Assembly (NCBI RefSeq): GCF_000812685.1
Contig: NZ_JWIF01000040.1
Location: 1-64,000 of the forward strand
DNA: 64,000 bases
Direction of reading: 5' to 3'
Source: Halocynthiibacter namhaensis
GTDB lineage: Bacteria; Pseudomonadota; Alphaproteobacteria; Rhodobacterales; Rhodobacteraceae
Under the pieces are notes generated by a model. That model had not been told where the DNA came from. It saw nothing but the letters and a program-made list of their open reading frames with translations, and did not search any database. Every line of letters begins with the position of its first letter. Position 1 is the stretch's first letter. Of the stretch, positions 10,566 through 19,270 are shown in pieces. The position numbers were made by a program, and so were the translations under genes.

Positions 10566-11849
10566 TTAGTGTCGAAAGTTTGTGTTGTTGTTCAGTCGCC
10601 CCGCAGCAATCGCGCTTATGAACAACAAGATCGCCGCGACAGCCAAACAAGCGCAGAGGCCTCCGATTTGGTAGCTGACGCCGGATAGAACCGTGCCAAG
10701 CAACCGTCCGGCGGCATTGGCCATGTAATAAAACCCAACATCCATAGTCACGCGGGTTTTGTCGGTGAAGGCCAGGATCAAGTAGGAATGCAGCGACGAA
10801 TTCACAGCAAACAACGCCCCAAATACCAACAATCCAATCACCAGGATAAACGTAAGCCAAGCGGTCGGGGCCGGGGCGAGATAGGCAATGACGGCAAGCA
10901 CAGCCGGGACACAGGCCAATATCATTGCCCAATGCTGCGCACTTGCGGCCAGGTCATGCAGCTGGCGCGTCTTAGCTTTTAGCAGGCGCGGGGCGTTGGC
11001 TTGGACGATGCCATATAGAATGATCCAGATCGCCATGAATGTTCCGACAAGAAAAAACGCCTGACGCGCCCCATCATGGGTGCCGTCGGACAGGGCCGAG
11101 TGGAAGTAGATCGGAATGCCAACCACGAACCAAACGTCGCGCGCACCGAACAGGAACACGCGCGCAAAGCTAAGCCAGTTGATGTTGCGGTTCTTGGAAA
11201 GCAGTTCGGTGAATTTTGCGTCTTTGCGGCCGGTCGGCAGGCCCGCAGGCATTTTCAGCGCGATCACCAGCAAGATCACCACAAGTACTGCGGCCATGCC
11301 CCAGATCGCGGCGTAATAGCCCCAAATCGCCAACAGCCCTGCACCCAAAAGAAAGCCCAGGCCTTTGATCGCGTTTTTTGATCCCGTCAACATTGCGACC
11401 CAGCGAAACAGCCCGTCGTTGCTGTCAGGGGCGAGTAGCTTTACCGCGGATTTCGACGACATTTTCGCCAGATCTTTCGCGACACCAGAGGCACCCTGAA
11501 CCAACATGACGTAAAGCACAGAGACGCTCATGGTCCAGCCTGCGTCAAGTTGCGCCAATGCAATAAGAGCAAGAATTTGGATTAACAGCCCAGCGTAAAG
11601 GGTTGAGGCTAATCCAAAACGTGCCGCCAGCCATCCGGCGGAAAGATTGGTGAAAATACCCGCAATTTCGTAGAAGATAAACAAGAACGCCAGCTTGATC
11701 GGTGAAAATCCGAGCGTGTGAAAATGCAAAAGCACCAACATGCGCAATGCGCCATCTGACAACATGAATGCCCAATAGGCAGCGGTGACGGCCACATAGG
11801 CCGCCATGCCATTTTCGCGCATGCCATCCTTGCCCATATCGGTTGTCAT
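10566..11849 (-). CDS. arsJ: Organoarsenical efflux MFS transporter ArsJ
   Basis: ArsJ exports 1-arseno-3-phosphoglycerate, which then breaks down outside the cell to arsenate. The 427-residue protein has about 12 membrane segments and the family marks [21 protein letters not shown] and an early FYEIAG segment. The start at 11849 overlaps the stop of the gapdh gene by four bases (ATGA), and the pairing with gapdh is the known arsenate-resistance arrangement (gapdh-arsJ). An arsC gene is not expected for this route and none is present. Confidence 0.9.
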   Translation of the reverse strand: MTTDMGKDGMRENGMAAYVAVTAAYWAFMLSDGALRMLVLLHFHTLGFSPIKLAFLFIFYEIAGIFTNLSAGWLAARFGLASTLYAGLLIQILALIALAQLDAGWTMSVSVLYVMLVQGASGVAKDLAKMSSKSAVKLLAPDSNDGLFRWVAMLTGSKNAIKGLGFLLGAGLLAIWGYYAAIWGMAAVLVVILLVIALKMPAGLPTGRKDAKFTELLSKNRNINWLSFARVFLFGARDVWFVVGIPIYFHSALSDGTHDGARQAFFLVGTFMAIWIILYGIVQANAPRLLKAKTRQLHDLAASAQHWAMILACVPAVLAVIAYLAPAPTAWLTFILVIGLLVFGALFAVNSSLHSYLILAFTDKTRVTMDVGFYYMANAAGRLLGTVLSGVSYQIGGLCACLAVAAILLFISAIAAGRLNNNTNFRH

Positions 11850-12862
11850 GACTGATGCGTTTCGATCAAAGAGTTCGCAACCATCTCGGCCACATCCACC
11901 AAGCGATGGGCGTATCCCCATTCGTTGTCATACCAAGCATATATCTTCAACTGCGTCCCATTTATGACCATGGTAGAGGGCGCATCCACGATGGTTGAGC
12001 GCGGATCATTGGTATAGTCAGTGGACACAAGCGGGCGTTCTTCATAGCCAAGGATGCCTTTCAACGCGCCTTCGGATGCCGTTTTGAAGGCGCTGTTGAC
12101 CTCAGCCTCGGTCACGTCGCGTTGCAATTCAAAGACGATATCGGTCAGAGATGCGTTCAATAAAGGCACGCGAACCGCATGGCCGTTCAACTTGCCGGTC
12201 AGTTCAGGGAAAATCTGGGTGATGGCCTTGGCAGACCCAGTTGTGGTCGGGATTAGCGAGTTCAACGCAGAGCGCGCGCGGCGCAGATCTTTTGCTGGGC
12301 GATCTACGATGGTTTGGGTGTTGGTCACGTCGTGGATTGTGGTCATTGAGCCATGTTTGATGCCAAAGCTTTCCTGGATGACTTTCACAATGGGCGCCAA
12401 ACAATTGGTGGTGCAGCTTGCTGCGGTGACGATACGATGCTGTGTCGCATCATAGATGTCGTCATTCACACCCATGACGATATTGGCGGCATCGTCTTCT
12501 TTGACCGGCGCTGACACCACGACCTTTTTTACGCCCGCGTCAAAGTAAGGTTGCAGTTTCTCGGCGGTTTTGAAGGCACCGGTGCAATCAATTACAACAT
12601 CCACACCGTTAAGGGGCAGGGATGCAATATCGCGGGTGCAGGTTACGGGGATAGACGTGCCATCAATTGTAATGGATGTGTCGTCACTGCCAAAATCTGC
12701 AGGCCAGCGCCCATGAACCGTGTCAAATTCCAACAAATGCGCATGCATCGCCGGATCACCCACTGCGTCATTGATGAAGGCCAGCTTTGCACCGCGTTCC
12801 AGAAGGGGGCGCAATGCCAATTTTCCCATTCGGCCGAGGCCATTGATTGCATAGGTGGTCAT
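11846..12862 (-). CDS. gapdh: ArsJ-associated glyceraldehyde-3-phosphate dehydrogenase
   Basis: In the ArsJ pathway this enzyme uses arsenate in place of phosphate to form 1-arseno-3-phosphoglycerate for export. The 338-residue protein has the NAD-binding start [15 protein letters not shown] and the active-site motif [10 protein letters not shown] with the catalytic cysteine. The first glycine motif reads NGLGRMG rather than the usual NGFGRIG. It is the first gene of the leftward two-gene unit, directly behind a palindrome. It could also serve in central metabolism, but the coupling to arsJ argues for a dedicated copy. Confidence 0.93.
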   Translation of the reverse strand: MTTYAINGLGRMGKLALRPLLERGAKLAFINDAVGDPAMHAHLLEFDTVHGRWPADFGSDDTSITIDGTSIPVTCTRDIASLPLNGVDVVIDCTGAFKTAEKLQPYFDAGVKKVVVSAPVKEDDAANIVMGVNDDIYDATQHRIVTAASCTTNCLAPIVKVIQESFGIKHGSMTTIHDVTNTQTIVDRPAKDLRRARSALNSLIPTTTGSAKAITQIFPELTGKLNGHAVRVPLLNASLTDIVFELQRDVTEAEVNSAFKTASEGALKGILGYEERPLVSTDYTNDPRSTIVDAPSTMVINGTQLKIYAWYDNEWGYAHRLVDVAEMVANSLIETHQS

Positions 12863-12903
12863 CTCGTGTCTCCGTGGTGCATATTTGCTTTTCTACGGCG
12901 CAT

Positions 12904-12923
12904 ATATCATGAATTAATGATAT
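12904..12923. promoter_or_regulatory. Palindromic candidate operator of gapdh-arsJ
   Basis: ATATCATGAATTAATGATAT is a 20-bp palindrome with nine of ten matching pairs, 42 bases before the gapdh start. Its size, AT richness and position fit an operator of the ArsR/SmtB family. No arsR gene is present in the window, so the regulator is inferred. Confidence 0.55.
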
Positions 12924-12992
12924 GACAAGTGATCCGACAATGAAGTTTTTATGACAGGGCGCGTGTTGAAAGAGATATTGAGAGAGGGCATG

Positions 12993-13017
12993 AAAAAAGG
13001 CGCCCAATAAGGCGCCT
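12993..13017 (-). terminator. Intrinsic terminator of the DUF882 gene
   Basis: On the minus strand a seven-pair GC-rich stem (AGGCGCC with GGCGCCT, six-base loop) is followed by six T. It lies about 30 bases after the DUF882 stop. A second inverted repeat (AAACGGT with ACCGTTT) lies between, right at the stop codon. Confidence 0.88.
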
Positions 13018-13047
13018 AAATCAACTGTTAAACGGTGAAGTTACCGT

Positions 13048-13617
13048 TTATCTGCCCCAAGTCCGCACTTGGCCACAGTCCATGTGAACAAAGTTTGAAC
13101 TGGAATAACGACCAACACCACCGGCATTGCAGGCTTTTGCCGCATTGAAGATCTGTCTGACAGACCGGTTGGATAGGCGCAAATCGGCGGCCTTGCCCTG
13201 CATATGCAGAGAATTACGCGCAACACCGCGAGACCGTGACCGCAGCATAGCGTTGGTGGCAGGGGACCGATAACCTGACAGCATCAAATAAGGTTCATTC
13301 ACGTCCAATAGGTTATGCGCCGCAGCCATAATATCAATCGTGCGGGTGTCCATATTCGTGGCTTCATCCCGGCGCCAGTCGCGCATGAAATAGTTGATGT
13401 CGGTGAGCGCCTCGCGAATATATTCGCCTTCGACCCAGTATACAGTGTCAATGGTTTCGCCAGTGCGACCAGAATGCATCCGGATTTTACGCACGTCACC
13501 GCCGCCACGCAGAAGACCTGCAGCTTTAGAGAAGGTAGGGGCTGCCACTGTCGCAGTCGCGGCAAAAGCAGCCAATACGCTGCGCCGAGTGATACCAAAA
13601 GTGTTTTCTTTGACCAT
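13048..13617 (-). CDS. DUF882 (YcbK-like) murein peptidase-fold protein, Tat-exported
   Basis: The 189-residue protein starts with a twin-arginine signal (TRRSVLAAFAATATVAAP), so it is exported folded. The body matches DUF882/peptidase M15-like proteins, with GYRSPATN, the metal-ligand region SLHMQGKAADLRL and a final FVHMD. Related enzymes act on cell-wall peptides or crosslinks. It is divergent from an L,D-transpeptidase gene, the same partnership as ycbK and ycbB in E. coli. The start at 13617 keeps a compact Tat signal; an upstream codon 11 residues earlier is possible. Confidence 0.9.
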   Translation of the reverse strand: MVKENTFGITRRSVLAAFAATATVAAPTFSKAAGLLRGGGDVRKIRMHSGRTGETIDTVYWVEGEYIREALTDINYFMRDWRRDEATNMDTRTIDIMAAAHNLLDVNEPYLMLSGYRSPATNAMLRSRSRGVARNSLHMQGKAADLRLSNRSVRQIFNAAKACNAGGVGRYSSSNFVHMDCGQVRTWGR

Positions 13618-13979
13618 AGGTCGTTGTCCCGTCGTTTTCTGCCATGCCAAACACGCAAAACCGGTGTGACCGGTATCTACGTTCCATGGCAGTGGATTGG
13701 CAGAGTTTCATCTCATCCCCAGATGTATGATCCTTATGCCACAATACGAATCATCCGCCAAGCGAAGATTTAGTTGCAAGCGCCTATCGGCCAAAAACGG
13801 CAAATTTCTGCTGAAATGATGTAAGGCCTTAATTTTTCCCCGTAACTTAGTGCTGGATAAACACGTTCTTAGGCGAAACGCAGGCCTACTCAAATGTGAT
13901 TGGACAGGAGGACTTCCATCGTCAAGAGTTTTCGCGCATATAGCGATGATCTGCGCAAGGGTCTTACAGGGGTTCAGGA
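13618..13979. other. Divergent promoter region between DUF882 and L,D-transpeptidase genes
   Basis: About 360 bases separate two cell-wall genes read in opposite directions. No convincing gene, strong hairpin or clear promoter boxes were seen. A GGAGG at about 13907-13911 is followed by CTTCCATCGTC with no standard start codon at a useful distance, so I do not call a gene from it. Confidence 0.4.
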
Positions 13980-15599
13980 ATGGCACTTTTACTTAATAAA
14001 TTTCACGCAATGCGTGCATTCATATTTATGTCTGCTGTCGTATTGCTTGCTGGATTGGGGGCAACGGAAGCGTCCGCCCAAAATACAGCCTTCCGTCAAG
14101 CCGTCGCCGAGGCTGCGGCCAGCGATGACGGAATGGCGGAATTCTATCGTACACGTAATTATGAATCAGTTTGGACTGGGCGTTCTGGTCGGGATCGCAG
14201 CCGTCGTCGCGCATTTTTGCGTGAACTGGCGAAAGCAGGGGATCATGGTTTGCCTATTGCGCGCTATAACCCTGATGAGATCAAAGCAATGTTGCGTGCT
14301 GCGCGTTCGCCGCGGGAACGTGGGTTGGCTGAAGTAAAGCTGGCGCAAATGTATGTTACTTGGGCGACGGATCTTAAATCCGGCGTGGTGCGCAATCCGC
14401 AGCGCATTGATGATGGCATTGTCCGTCAGATCGCGCGTCCGACGACGTTGTCCTTGATGAACGCTGTTGTCGAAAGCACGCCCAATGCGTTGTTTCGCAG
14501 TTTTGCACCGCGAACCGCAGAATATAATCGCCTGATGGAAGAAAAGACCCGCTTTGAGCGTCTGCTTGCGCAAGGCGGTTGGGGTGCGGTTGTGCCTGCT
14601 GGGAAATACGAAGTTGGAACCAGCAATGCTGGCGTTGTTGCTCTGCGTGATCGTTTGGTTGCCATGGGATATCTTCGCCGTTCAAACACGCAAACCTACG
14701 ATGCATCCATTCAGGCAGCGGTTCAGCAGTTTCAATTGAACCATGGTTTGAACCCTGACGGTGTGGCTGGCGAAGGCACAATTCGTGAGATCAATATCCC
14801 TGCGGCGAACCGCCTAAGTTCAATCTTGGTCGCAATGGAACGCGAGCGTTGGTTCAACCAGGATCGTGGCGCACGTCATGTTTTAGTTAATATTCCAGAC
14901 TTCCAAGCGAAGATCATCGACAACGGCCAAGTCACCTTTGTGACCCGTTCCGTTGTTGGCGCAAATGACAGTGACCGTCGCACACCTGAATTTTCGGATG
15001 TGATGGAACATATGGTCATCAATCCCACATGGAATGTGCCGCGTTCAATTGCAGTCAAAGAATATCTGCCAATGATGCAACGCAACCCGGGTGCTGCTGG
15101 TCATTTGCGTTTGGTGAACGCGAGCGGACAAACGGTGGATCGCAGTGGTATTGATTTCAATCAGTACACCGAACGGACTTTCCCGTTTAACCTGAAACAA
15201 CCACCTTCACGCCGCAATGCGTTGGGTCTGGTGAAATTCATGTTCCCGAACCGCTATAATATCTATCTGCATGATACGCCTGCGAAAAATCTGTTCTCAC
15301 GCGAATCGCGCGCCTTTTCACATGGGTGTATCCGTTTGAATGACCCGTTTGATTTTGCTTATGCTTTGCTTGCGCGTCAGCGCAATGATGCCGAAGCATT
15401 CTTCCAGGCGCGTCTTTCACGCGGCACTGAATCGGTTGTTCCTTTGGATCAACCCGTTCCCGTGCACTTGATTTATCGCACAGCTGTTACGCAACCACGT
15501 GGCATGATCAACTTTCGCCGTGACATCTATGGCCGTGATGCAAAGATCTGGAACCATCTGTCAAACGCCGGGGTGGTATTGCGCGCGCAACGCGGATAA
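13980..15599 (+). CDS. L,D-transpeptidase of the YcbB/LdtD type
   Basis: The enzyme forms 3-3 crosslinks in peptidoglycan, or attaches proteins to it, in the periplasm. The 539-residue protein has a signal peptide (hydrophobic residues about 13-33, ending in SAQ), a scaffold domain, a peptidoglycan-binding repeat (LNPDGVAGEGTIREIN) and a YkuD catalytic domain with the active-site motif SHGCIRL. Length fits the large YcbB group. The DUF882 gene lies divergently upstream, and lpxD begins 41 bases downstream. Confidence 0.93.
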   Translation: MALLLNKFHAMRAFIFMSAVVLLAGLGATEASAQNTAFRQAVAEAAASDDGMAEFYRTRNYESVWTGRSGRDRSRRRAFLRELAKAGDHGLPIARYNPDEIKAMLRAARSPRERGLAEVKLAQMYVTWATDLKSGVVRNPQRIDDGIVRQIARPTTLSLMNAVVESTPNALFRSFAPRTAEYNRLMEEKTRFERLLAQGGWGAVVPAGKYEVGTSNAGVVALRDRLVAMGYLRRSNTQTYDASIQAAVQQFQLNHGLNPDGVAGEGTIREINIPAANRLSSILVAMERERWFNQDRGARHVLVNIPDFQAKIIDNGQVTFVTRSVVGANDSDRRTPEFSDVMEHMVINPTWNVPRSIAVKEYLPMMQRNPGAAGHLRLVNASGQTVDRSGIDFNQYTERTFPFNLKQPPSRRNALGLVKFMFPNRYNIYLHDTPAKNLFSRESRAFSHGCIRLNDPFDFAYALLARQRNDAEAFFQARLSRGTESVVPLDQPVPVHLIYRTAVTQPRGMINFRRDIYGRDAKIWNHLSNAGVVLRAQRG

Positions 15600-15640
15600 A
15601 CCTTTCCCAAAGGGCGGGGGTTCCGCTTTGAGGGAATGAT

Positions 15641-16780
15641 ATGCGCCACACAGTACAAGAGATAGCAACAGCGCTGGGGCTTCAGGCCGCCGGCGCTGTT
15701 TCGTTTGAGATCACCCATGCCGCCGAACCCGTCGGTGCAGCAAGTGATGCATTGGCCCTTGCCATGAACCCTGATTACGCTGACGGGCTGGCGCAAGGTG
15801 ATGCACAAGTCGCGATGTTGTGGGAGGGTGCGGATTGGCAAGCGCTTGGGCTTCAGGCCGCTATTTTCGCCCCACGCCCACGCCTTGCGATGTCAGGTCT
15901 TACTCAGATGCTGGATGCAGGGCTTGGATTGGATGCAGGTATTCATGCGACCGCTGTGATTGATCCAACTGCTGTGATTGGGGGGGGCGCTTCGATCGGG
16001 CCCTTTGTGGTGATCAATGCCGGGGTTGTCATTGGCACAAACGCACGGATCGCCAGCCATGTATCGATTGGTCTAAACTCCCGTATTGGCAATGACTGTC
16101 TGATCCACCCTGGTGTGCGCATTGGCAGCAATATCCGCATTGGTGATCGCTTTATCGCCCAAGCCGGTGGCGTGATCGGTGCGGATGGATTTTCCTTTGT
16201 GACGCCTGAGAAATCGGGTGTCGAAAAGGCCCGTGAAACCCTTGGAGATCAAGGCGATGTTGCCAATGACGGGCAGGGTCAGGCTTGGACACGGATCCAT
16301 TCCCTTGGTGGTGTGGAAATCGGCGATGATGTGGAAACCGGTGGCAATGTGACCATTGATTCAGGCACGATTCGTGCAACACGGATCGGTCGGGGCACGA
16401 AGCTCGATAATCAAGTGCATCTGGGGCATAATGTGCAGGTGGGCGAAGACTGTTTGCTGTGCGGCCAAGTCGGCATTGCTGGATCTACCAAAATCGGCAA
16501 CCGTGTGGTGATGGGCGGTCAATGCGGTGCGTCGGATAACATTTTCATTGGTGATGATGTGGTCGCGGGGGGCGCAACCAAGGTGTTTACAAATGTGCCT
16601 GCTGGGCGCGTGATCCTGGGGTCACCTGCTGTGAAGATGGAAACGCAGATGGAAATCAACAAAAGCCTACGCCGTTTGCCACGCGCCTTGAAGCAATTGG
16701 CTGAGTTGAAAGCTGAATTTAAGGCAAATTTCGGGCCTGATGTTCAAAAATCTGTTTCAAAAAGCGACGAAAATACATAA
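15641..16780 (+). CDS. lpxD: UDP-3-O-acylglucosamine N-acyltransferase (LpxD family)
   Basis: LpxD transfers a 3-hydroxyacyl chain from acyl-ACP to the amino group of UDP-3-O-acyl-glucosamine in lipid A synthesis. The 379-residue protein has the uridine-binding N-terminal domain and a left-handed beta helix of hexapeptide repeats. The catalytic histidine is His263 (HLGHNVQVGED), after GADGFSF and an insert of about 20 residues that is typical of Rhodobacterales LpxD. Unlike the usual gene cluster with fabZ and lpxA, it lies before an ACP and a ketoacyl synthase, so it may be a second, specialised copy. IDSGT replaces the more usual IDRG after the insert. Confidence 0.9.
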   Translation: MRHTVQEIATALGLQAAGAVSFEITHAAEPVGAASDALALAMNPDYADGLAQGDAQVAMLWEGADWQALGLQAAIFAPRPRLAMSGLTQMLDAGLGLDAGIHATAVIDPTAVIGGGASIGPFVVINAGVVIGTNARIASHVSIGLNSRIGNDCLIHPGVRIGSNIRIGDRFIAQAGGVIGADGFSFVTPEKSGVEKARETLGDQGDVANDGQGQAWTRIHSLGGVEIGDDVETGGNVTIDSGTIRATRIGRGTKLDNQVHLGHNVQVGEDCLLCGQVGIAGSTKIGNRVVMGGQCGASDNIFIGDDVVAGGATKVFTNVPAGRVILGSPAVKMETQMEINKSLRRLPRALKQLAELKAEFKANFGPDVQKSVSKSDENT

Positions 16781-16811
16781 GTATGCGACTATAGAAATTG
16801 AGGTTTATCCG

Positions 16812-17075
16812 ATGTCTGCAAATATCGAAGCGAAAGTTATTGAAATCATTGCCGAGCAAGCTGTGTTGAGCATCGCGGATGTGACATCGACGTCGACGTT
16901 GGAAGAACTGGGAATCGACAGCCTCGGCTTGGTGGAAAGTATCTTCGCCATTGAAGAAGCTTTCGATATCCAAGTGCCTTACAACGCAAATGAGCCCAGC
17001 GAGAGCGATTTTGATATTTCCTCAGTGGCTTCAATCACCAAAGCTGTTGCCGCCATTGTCCAGGAACAATCTTAA
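16812..17075 (+). CDS. Dedicated acyl carrier protein
   Basis: The 87-residue acidic protein carries the phosphopantetheine attachment motif GIDSLGLVE with Ser37. The start at 16812 has GAGG about eight bases upstream; the longer in-frame stretch before it lies within lpxD. It differs from a standard AcpP in having DSLGL instead of DSLDT and a longer loop after helix II. It lies 31 bases after lpxD and 3 bases before the ketoacyl synthase, so it probably serves those two enzymes. Confidence 0.9.
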   Translation: MSANIEAKVIEIIAEQAVLSIADVTSTSTLEELGIDSLGLVESIFAIEEAFDIQVPYNANEPSESDFDISSVASITKAVAAIVQEQS

Positions 17076-17078
17076 CCC

Positions 17079-18290
17079 ATGAAGCGCGTTGTTATCACGG
17101 GGCAAGGCACGATAAATTCGCTGGGACGTTCGGTTGCTGAGACTCTTGAGGGGTTTCGCGAGGGACGTTGTGGGATTTCGAATCTCGAATTTCAAGATGT
17201 TGACCGTCTGTCGATTAAGATCGGTGGGCAGGTTAAAAATTATGATCCTGAACGCGATTTTAACCGCCAACAAATCGCGCTCTATGATCGTTATACCCAA
17301 TTTACGATGCTTGCGGCACGCGAAGCCATGGATCAATGCGGCCTGACGTTTTCGGGTGAATTGGCAGAACGTTCTGGTGTTGTTCTTGGCACTGCCGGTG
17401 GTGGCATGACGACCCAGGATGAAAACTATCGTTCGGTCTATGAGGATGGGAAAAACCGGGTACATCCCTTTGTTGTTCCAAAGCTTATGAACAACGCCGC
17501 CGCCAGTCATGTCAGCATGAAATACAATCTCAAGGGGCCGTCTTTTACCGTGGCCACGGCCTGTGCCAGTTCCAATCATGCCATGGGGCAAGCGTTCCAA
17601 ATGGTGCGTACCGGCATGTGCGATGTGATGGTGACGGGCGGTTCTGAAAGCATGCTGTGCTTTGGTGGCGTGAAGGCTTGGGAAGGGCTGCGTGTTATGT
17701 CACGTGACGCGTGCCGGCCGTTTTCATTGGGTCGCAACGGTATGGTTCAGGGCGAGGGCGCTGGCATATTTGTCTTTGAGGAATATGAACATGCGAAAGC
17801 TCGCGGCGCTGAAATATTGGCTGAGGTCGCGGGTTTTGCCATGACCTCTGATGCGTCCGACATTGTGATGCCGTCGAAACAAGGTGCGGCGCGGGCTATT
17901 TCCGGCGCGATGCGCGATGCGCGTCTAAACCCGGAAGATGTCTGTTACATCAATGCCCATGGCACGGGGACCGCTGCGAATGACAAAACCGAATGCGCCG
18001 CTGTTGCGGATGTGTTTGGGACACATGCGGATCATCTTATGATGTCGTCCACAAAATCCATGCATGGCCATTTGATTGGCGGCACCGGCGCGGTGGAGCT
18101 TTTGGCCTGTATCATGGCGCTTCGGGACGGGGTGATTGCTCCAACGATTGGCTATGAAGAACCAGACCCCGAATGCGCGATTGATGTAGTGCCGAATGTG
18201 GCGCGGGATGCAAAAGTGAACGTGGTTCTGTCCAACGCGTTTGCCTTTGGCGGTCTCAATGCAGTTCTGGCGCTGCGCAAAGCACCTTAA
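17079..18290 (+). CDS. Beta-ketoacyl-ACP synthase (FabF-like)
   Basis: The enzyme condenses malonyl-ACP with an acyl chain. The 403-residue thiolase-fold protein has the active Cys162 (TACASSNHAMG), His294 (INAHGTGT) and His331 (STKSMHGHLIGGTG), the Cys-His-His triad of KAS I/II. The 3-base spacing to the ACP gene suggests a matched pair rather than the housekeeping FabF. It could extend or build the acyl chain that the adjacent LpxD uses. A strong terminator follows. Confidence 0.92.
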   Translation: MKRVVITGQGTINSLGRSVAETLEGFREGRCGISNLEFQDVDRLSIKIGGQVKNYDPERDFNRQQIALYDRYTQFTMLAAREAMDQCGLTFSGELAERSGVVLGTAGGGMTTQDENYRSVYEDGKNRVHPFVVPKLMNNAAASHVSMKYNLKGPSFTVATACASSNHAMGQAFQMVRTGMCDVMVTGGSESMLCFGGVKAWEGLRVMSRDACRPFSLGRNGMVQGEGAGIFVFEEYEHAKARGAEILAEVAGFAMTSDASDIVMPSKQGAARAISGAMRDARLNPEDVCYINAHGTGTAANDKTECAAVADVFGTHADHLMMSSTKSMHGHLIGGTGAVELLACIMALRDGVIAPTIGYEEPDPECAIDVVPNVARDAKVNVVLSNAFAFGGLNAVLALRKAP

Positions 18291-18305
18291 TTGCGCGCAA
18301 AAAAA

Positions 18306-18330
18306 ATGCCACCTTAAGAAAAGGTGGCAT
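18306..18330. terminator. Bidirectional terminator between ketoacyl synthase and IalB-like gene
   Basis: A perfect ten-base-pair stem (ATGCCACCTT with AAGGTGGCAT, loop AAGAA) has an A run on its left and TTTAA on its right. It can stop both the rightward lpxD-ACP-KAS transcript and the leftward ialB-like transcript. Confidence 0.88.
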
Positions 18331-18353
18331 TTAATGTTCGTATTCTTATCCGA

Positions 18354-18956
18354 TTACTGGCTTGGAACCGGCATCGCATTATACGCTGCGGTAAACCCAG
18401 TCAGGGACATTGGCAGGTTCAACTTCTGATCAGGGGCAATTGCAGGTACAATCGTTACGACGGCATCAGCGCCATTTTTGAAACGATTGATAATATCCTG
18501 GGTGAAGCCGACACGGGCAAAACAACCCTGCGCGTCACACCAAGTGTACTGATATCCAAGTGGATTGCTGCCATCGACAGAGAATTTCACACCATCGGGA
18601 AGATGCGTCTCCAACGGCACGGCAATCAATGCGCCAGCAACCGCTTGGCTGCCTTCTGGTAAACGGAACATAGTGAGTTCAGCAACAGGATTTCCTTCTG
18701 GATTCAGAAGGGTAACGTTCAGCTGGCAGGGTTCTTCTTCGATTGTCGCTGCACGCACACAACGCAAATCCCAATCACCCGTTTTCTCGCGTGAATACAC
18801 TTCTTGTGCCTGTGGTGTGCCTGTCGGATAGGCGTCTGCCTCGGTGGCGGTCGTTTGTGGGCTTGGTTGTTCGGTGGTTGCTTCTTGCGCAATTGCTTGG
18901 GTGTTGAAAACAGCCAAGAACGCAGCGGCTGTACATTGTGTCAAAAGGGTCTTCAT
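18354..18956 (-). CDS. Invasion-associated locus B (IalB) family protein
   Basis: The 200-residue protein has a cleavable signal (ending AIAQ at about residue 24), a low-complexity Thr/Pro/Glu stretch and an IalB domain marked by GDWDLRCVRA, EEPCQLN and YTWCDAQGCFARVGF, with four cysteines that may form two disulfides. Despite the name, such proteins are common periplasmic proteins in non-pathogenic alphaproteobacteria, and their function is not established. The GGAG site nine bases before the ATG supports the start. A structured leader with a terminator lies upstream at 19074-19160. Confidence 0.88.
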   Translation of the reverse strand: MKTLLTQCTAAAFLAVFNTQAIAQEATTEQPSPQTTATEADAYPTGTPQAQEVYSREKTGDWDLRCVRAATIEEEPCQLNVTLLNPEGNPVAELTMFRLPEGSQAVAGALIAVPLETHLPDGVKFSVDGSNPLGYQYTWCDAQGCFARVGFTQDIINRFKNGADAVVTIVPAIAPDQKLNLPMSLTGFTAAYNAMPVPSQ

Positions 18957-19073
18957 TAGGCACTACTCCATAGATTTACTTGCCTTTAACATGCGTGAAT
19001 GGCGCTGTCAGTTAGGAAAGCTGTGAAAATGGTGAAACCAGGCAATCCATTGCCAAAAGAGGAATGTGTTTGG

Positions 19074-19104
19074 AAAAGAAAAAGGGCCACAAAGGACCCT
19101 TTTT
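19074..19104 (-). terminator. Intrinsic terminator upstream of the IalB-like gene
   Basis: Read leftward, AAAAAGGG pairs with CCCTTTTT (19079-19086 with 19097-19104) around a ten-base loop and is followed by CTTTTCC. It lies about 120 bases before the IalB-like start on the same strand. It therefore either ends a small RNA made from further right or works as an attenuator in the gene's leader. Confidence 0.65.
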
Positions 19105-19160
19105 CCATTCTCTCTCCCTGTCGGACTAGCCGACTTATTATTAAGGGAAACTTAGTCCGT
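19105..19160 (-). promoter_or_regulatory. Leader with two mutually exclusive stems
   Basis: GTCGG at 19120-19124 can pair with CCGAC at 19130-19134. Alternatively CGGACTA at 19122-19128 can pair with TAGTCCG at 19153-19159. The two pairings share bases and cannot form together. They sit immediately ahead of the terminator at 19074-19104 and of the IalB-like gene. The arrangement resembles an attenuator or the 5' half of a small RNA. No known riboswitch was recognised. Confidence 0.35.
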
Positions 19161-19270
19161 GGGGGTGGTAGGGGTCAACAGTGAATCTATGTGAATTTGT
19201 TATATTTTGACCTGTTGGGTCTTTCTCAGAGGGTTTCAGGCGGATAGAAACCAAATCAATCACCCTGGAC

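Noticed and set aside
13907-13979. Small gene behind the GGAGG at 13907
   Set aside because: No ATG, GTG or TTG lies at a useful distance in an open frame that ends before the L,D-transpeptidase gene.
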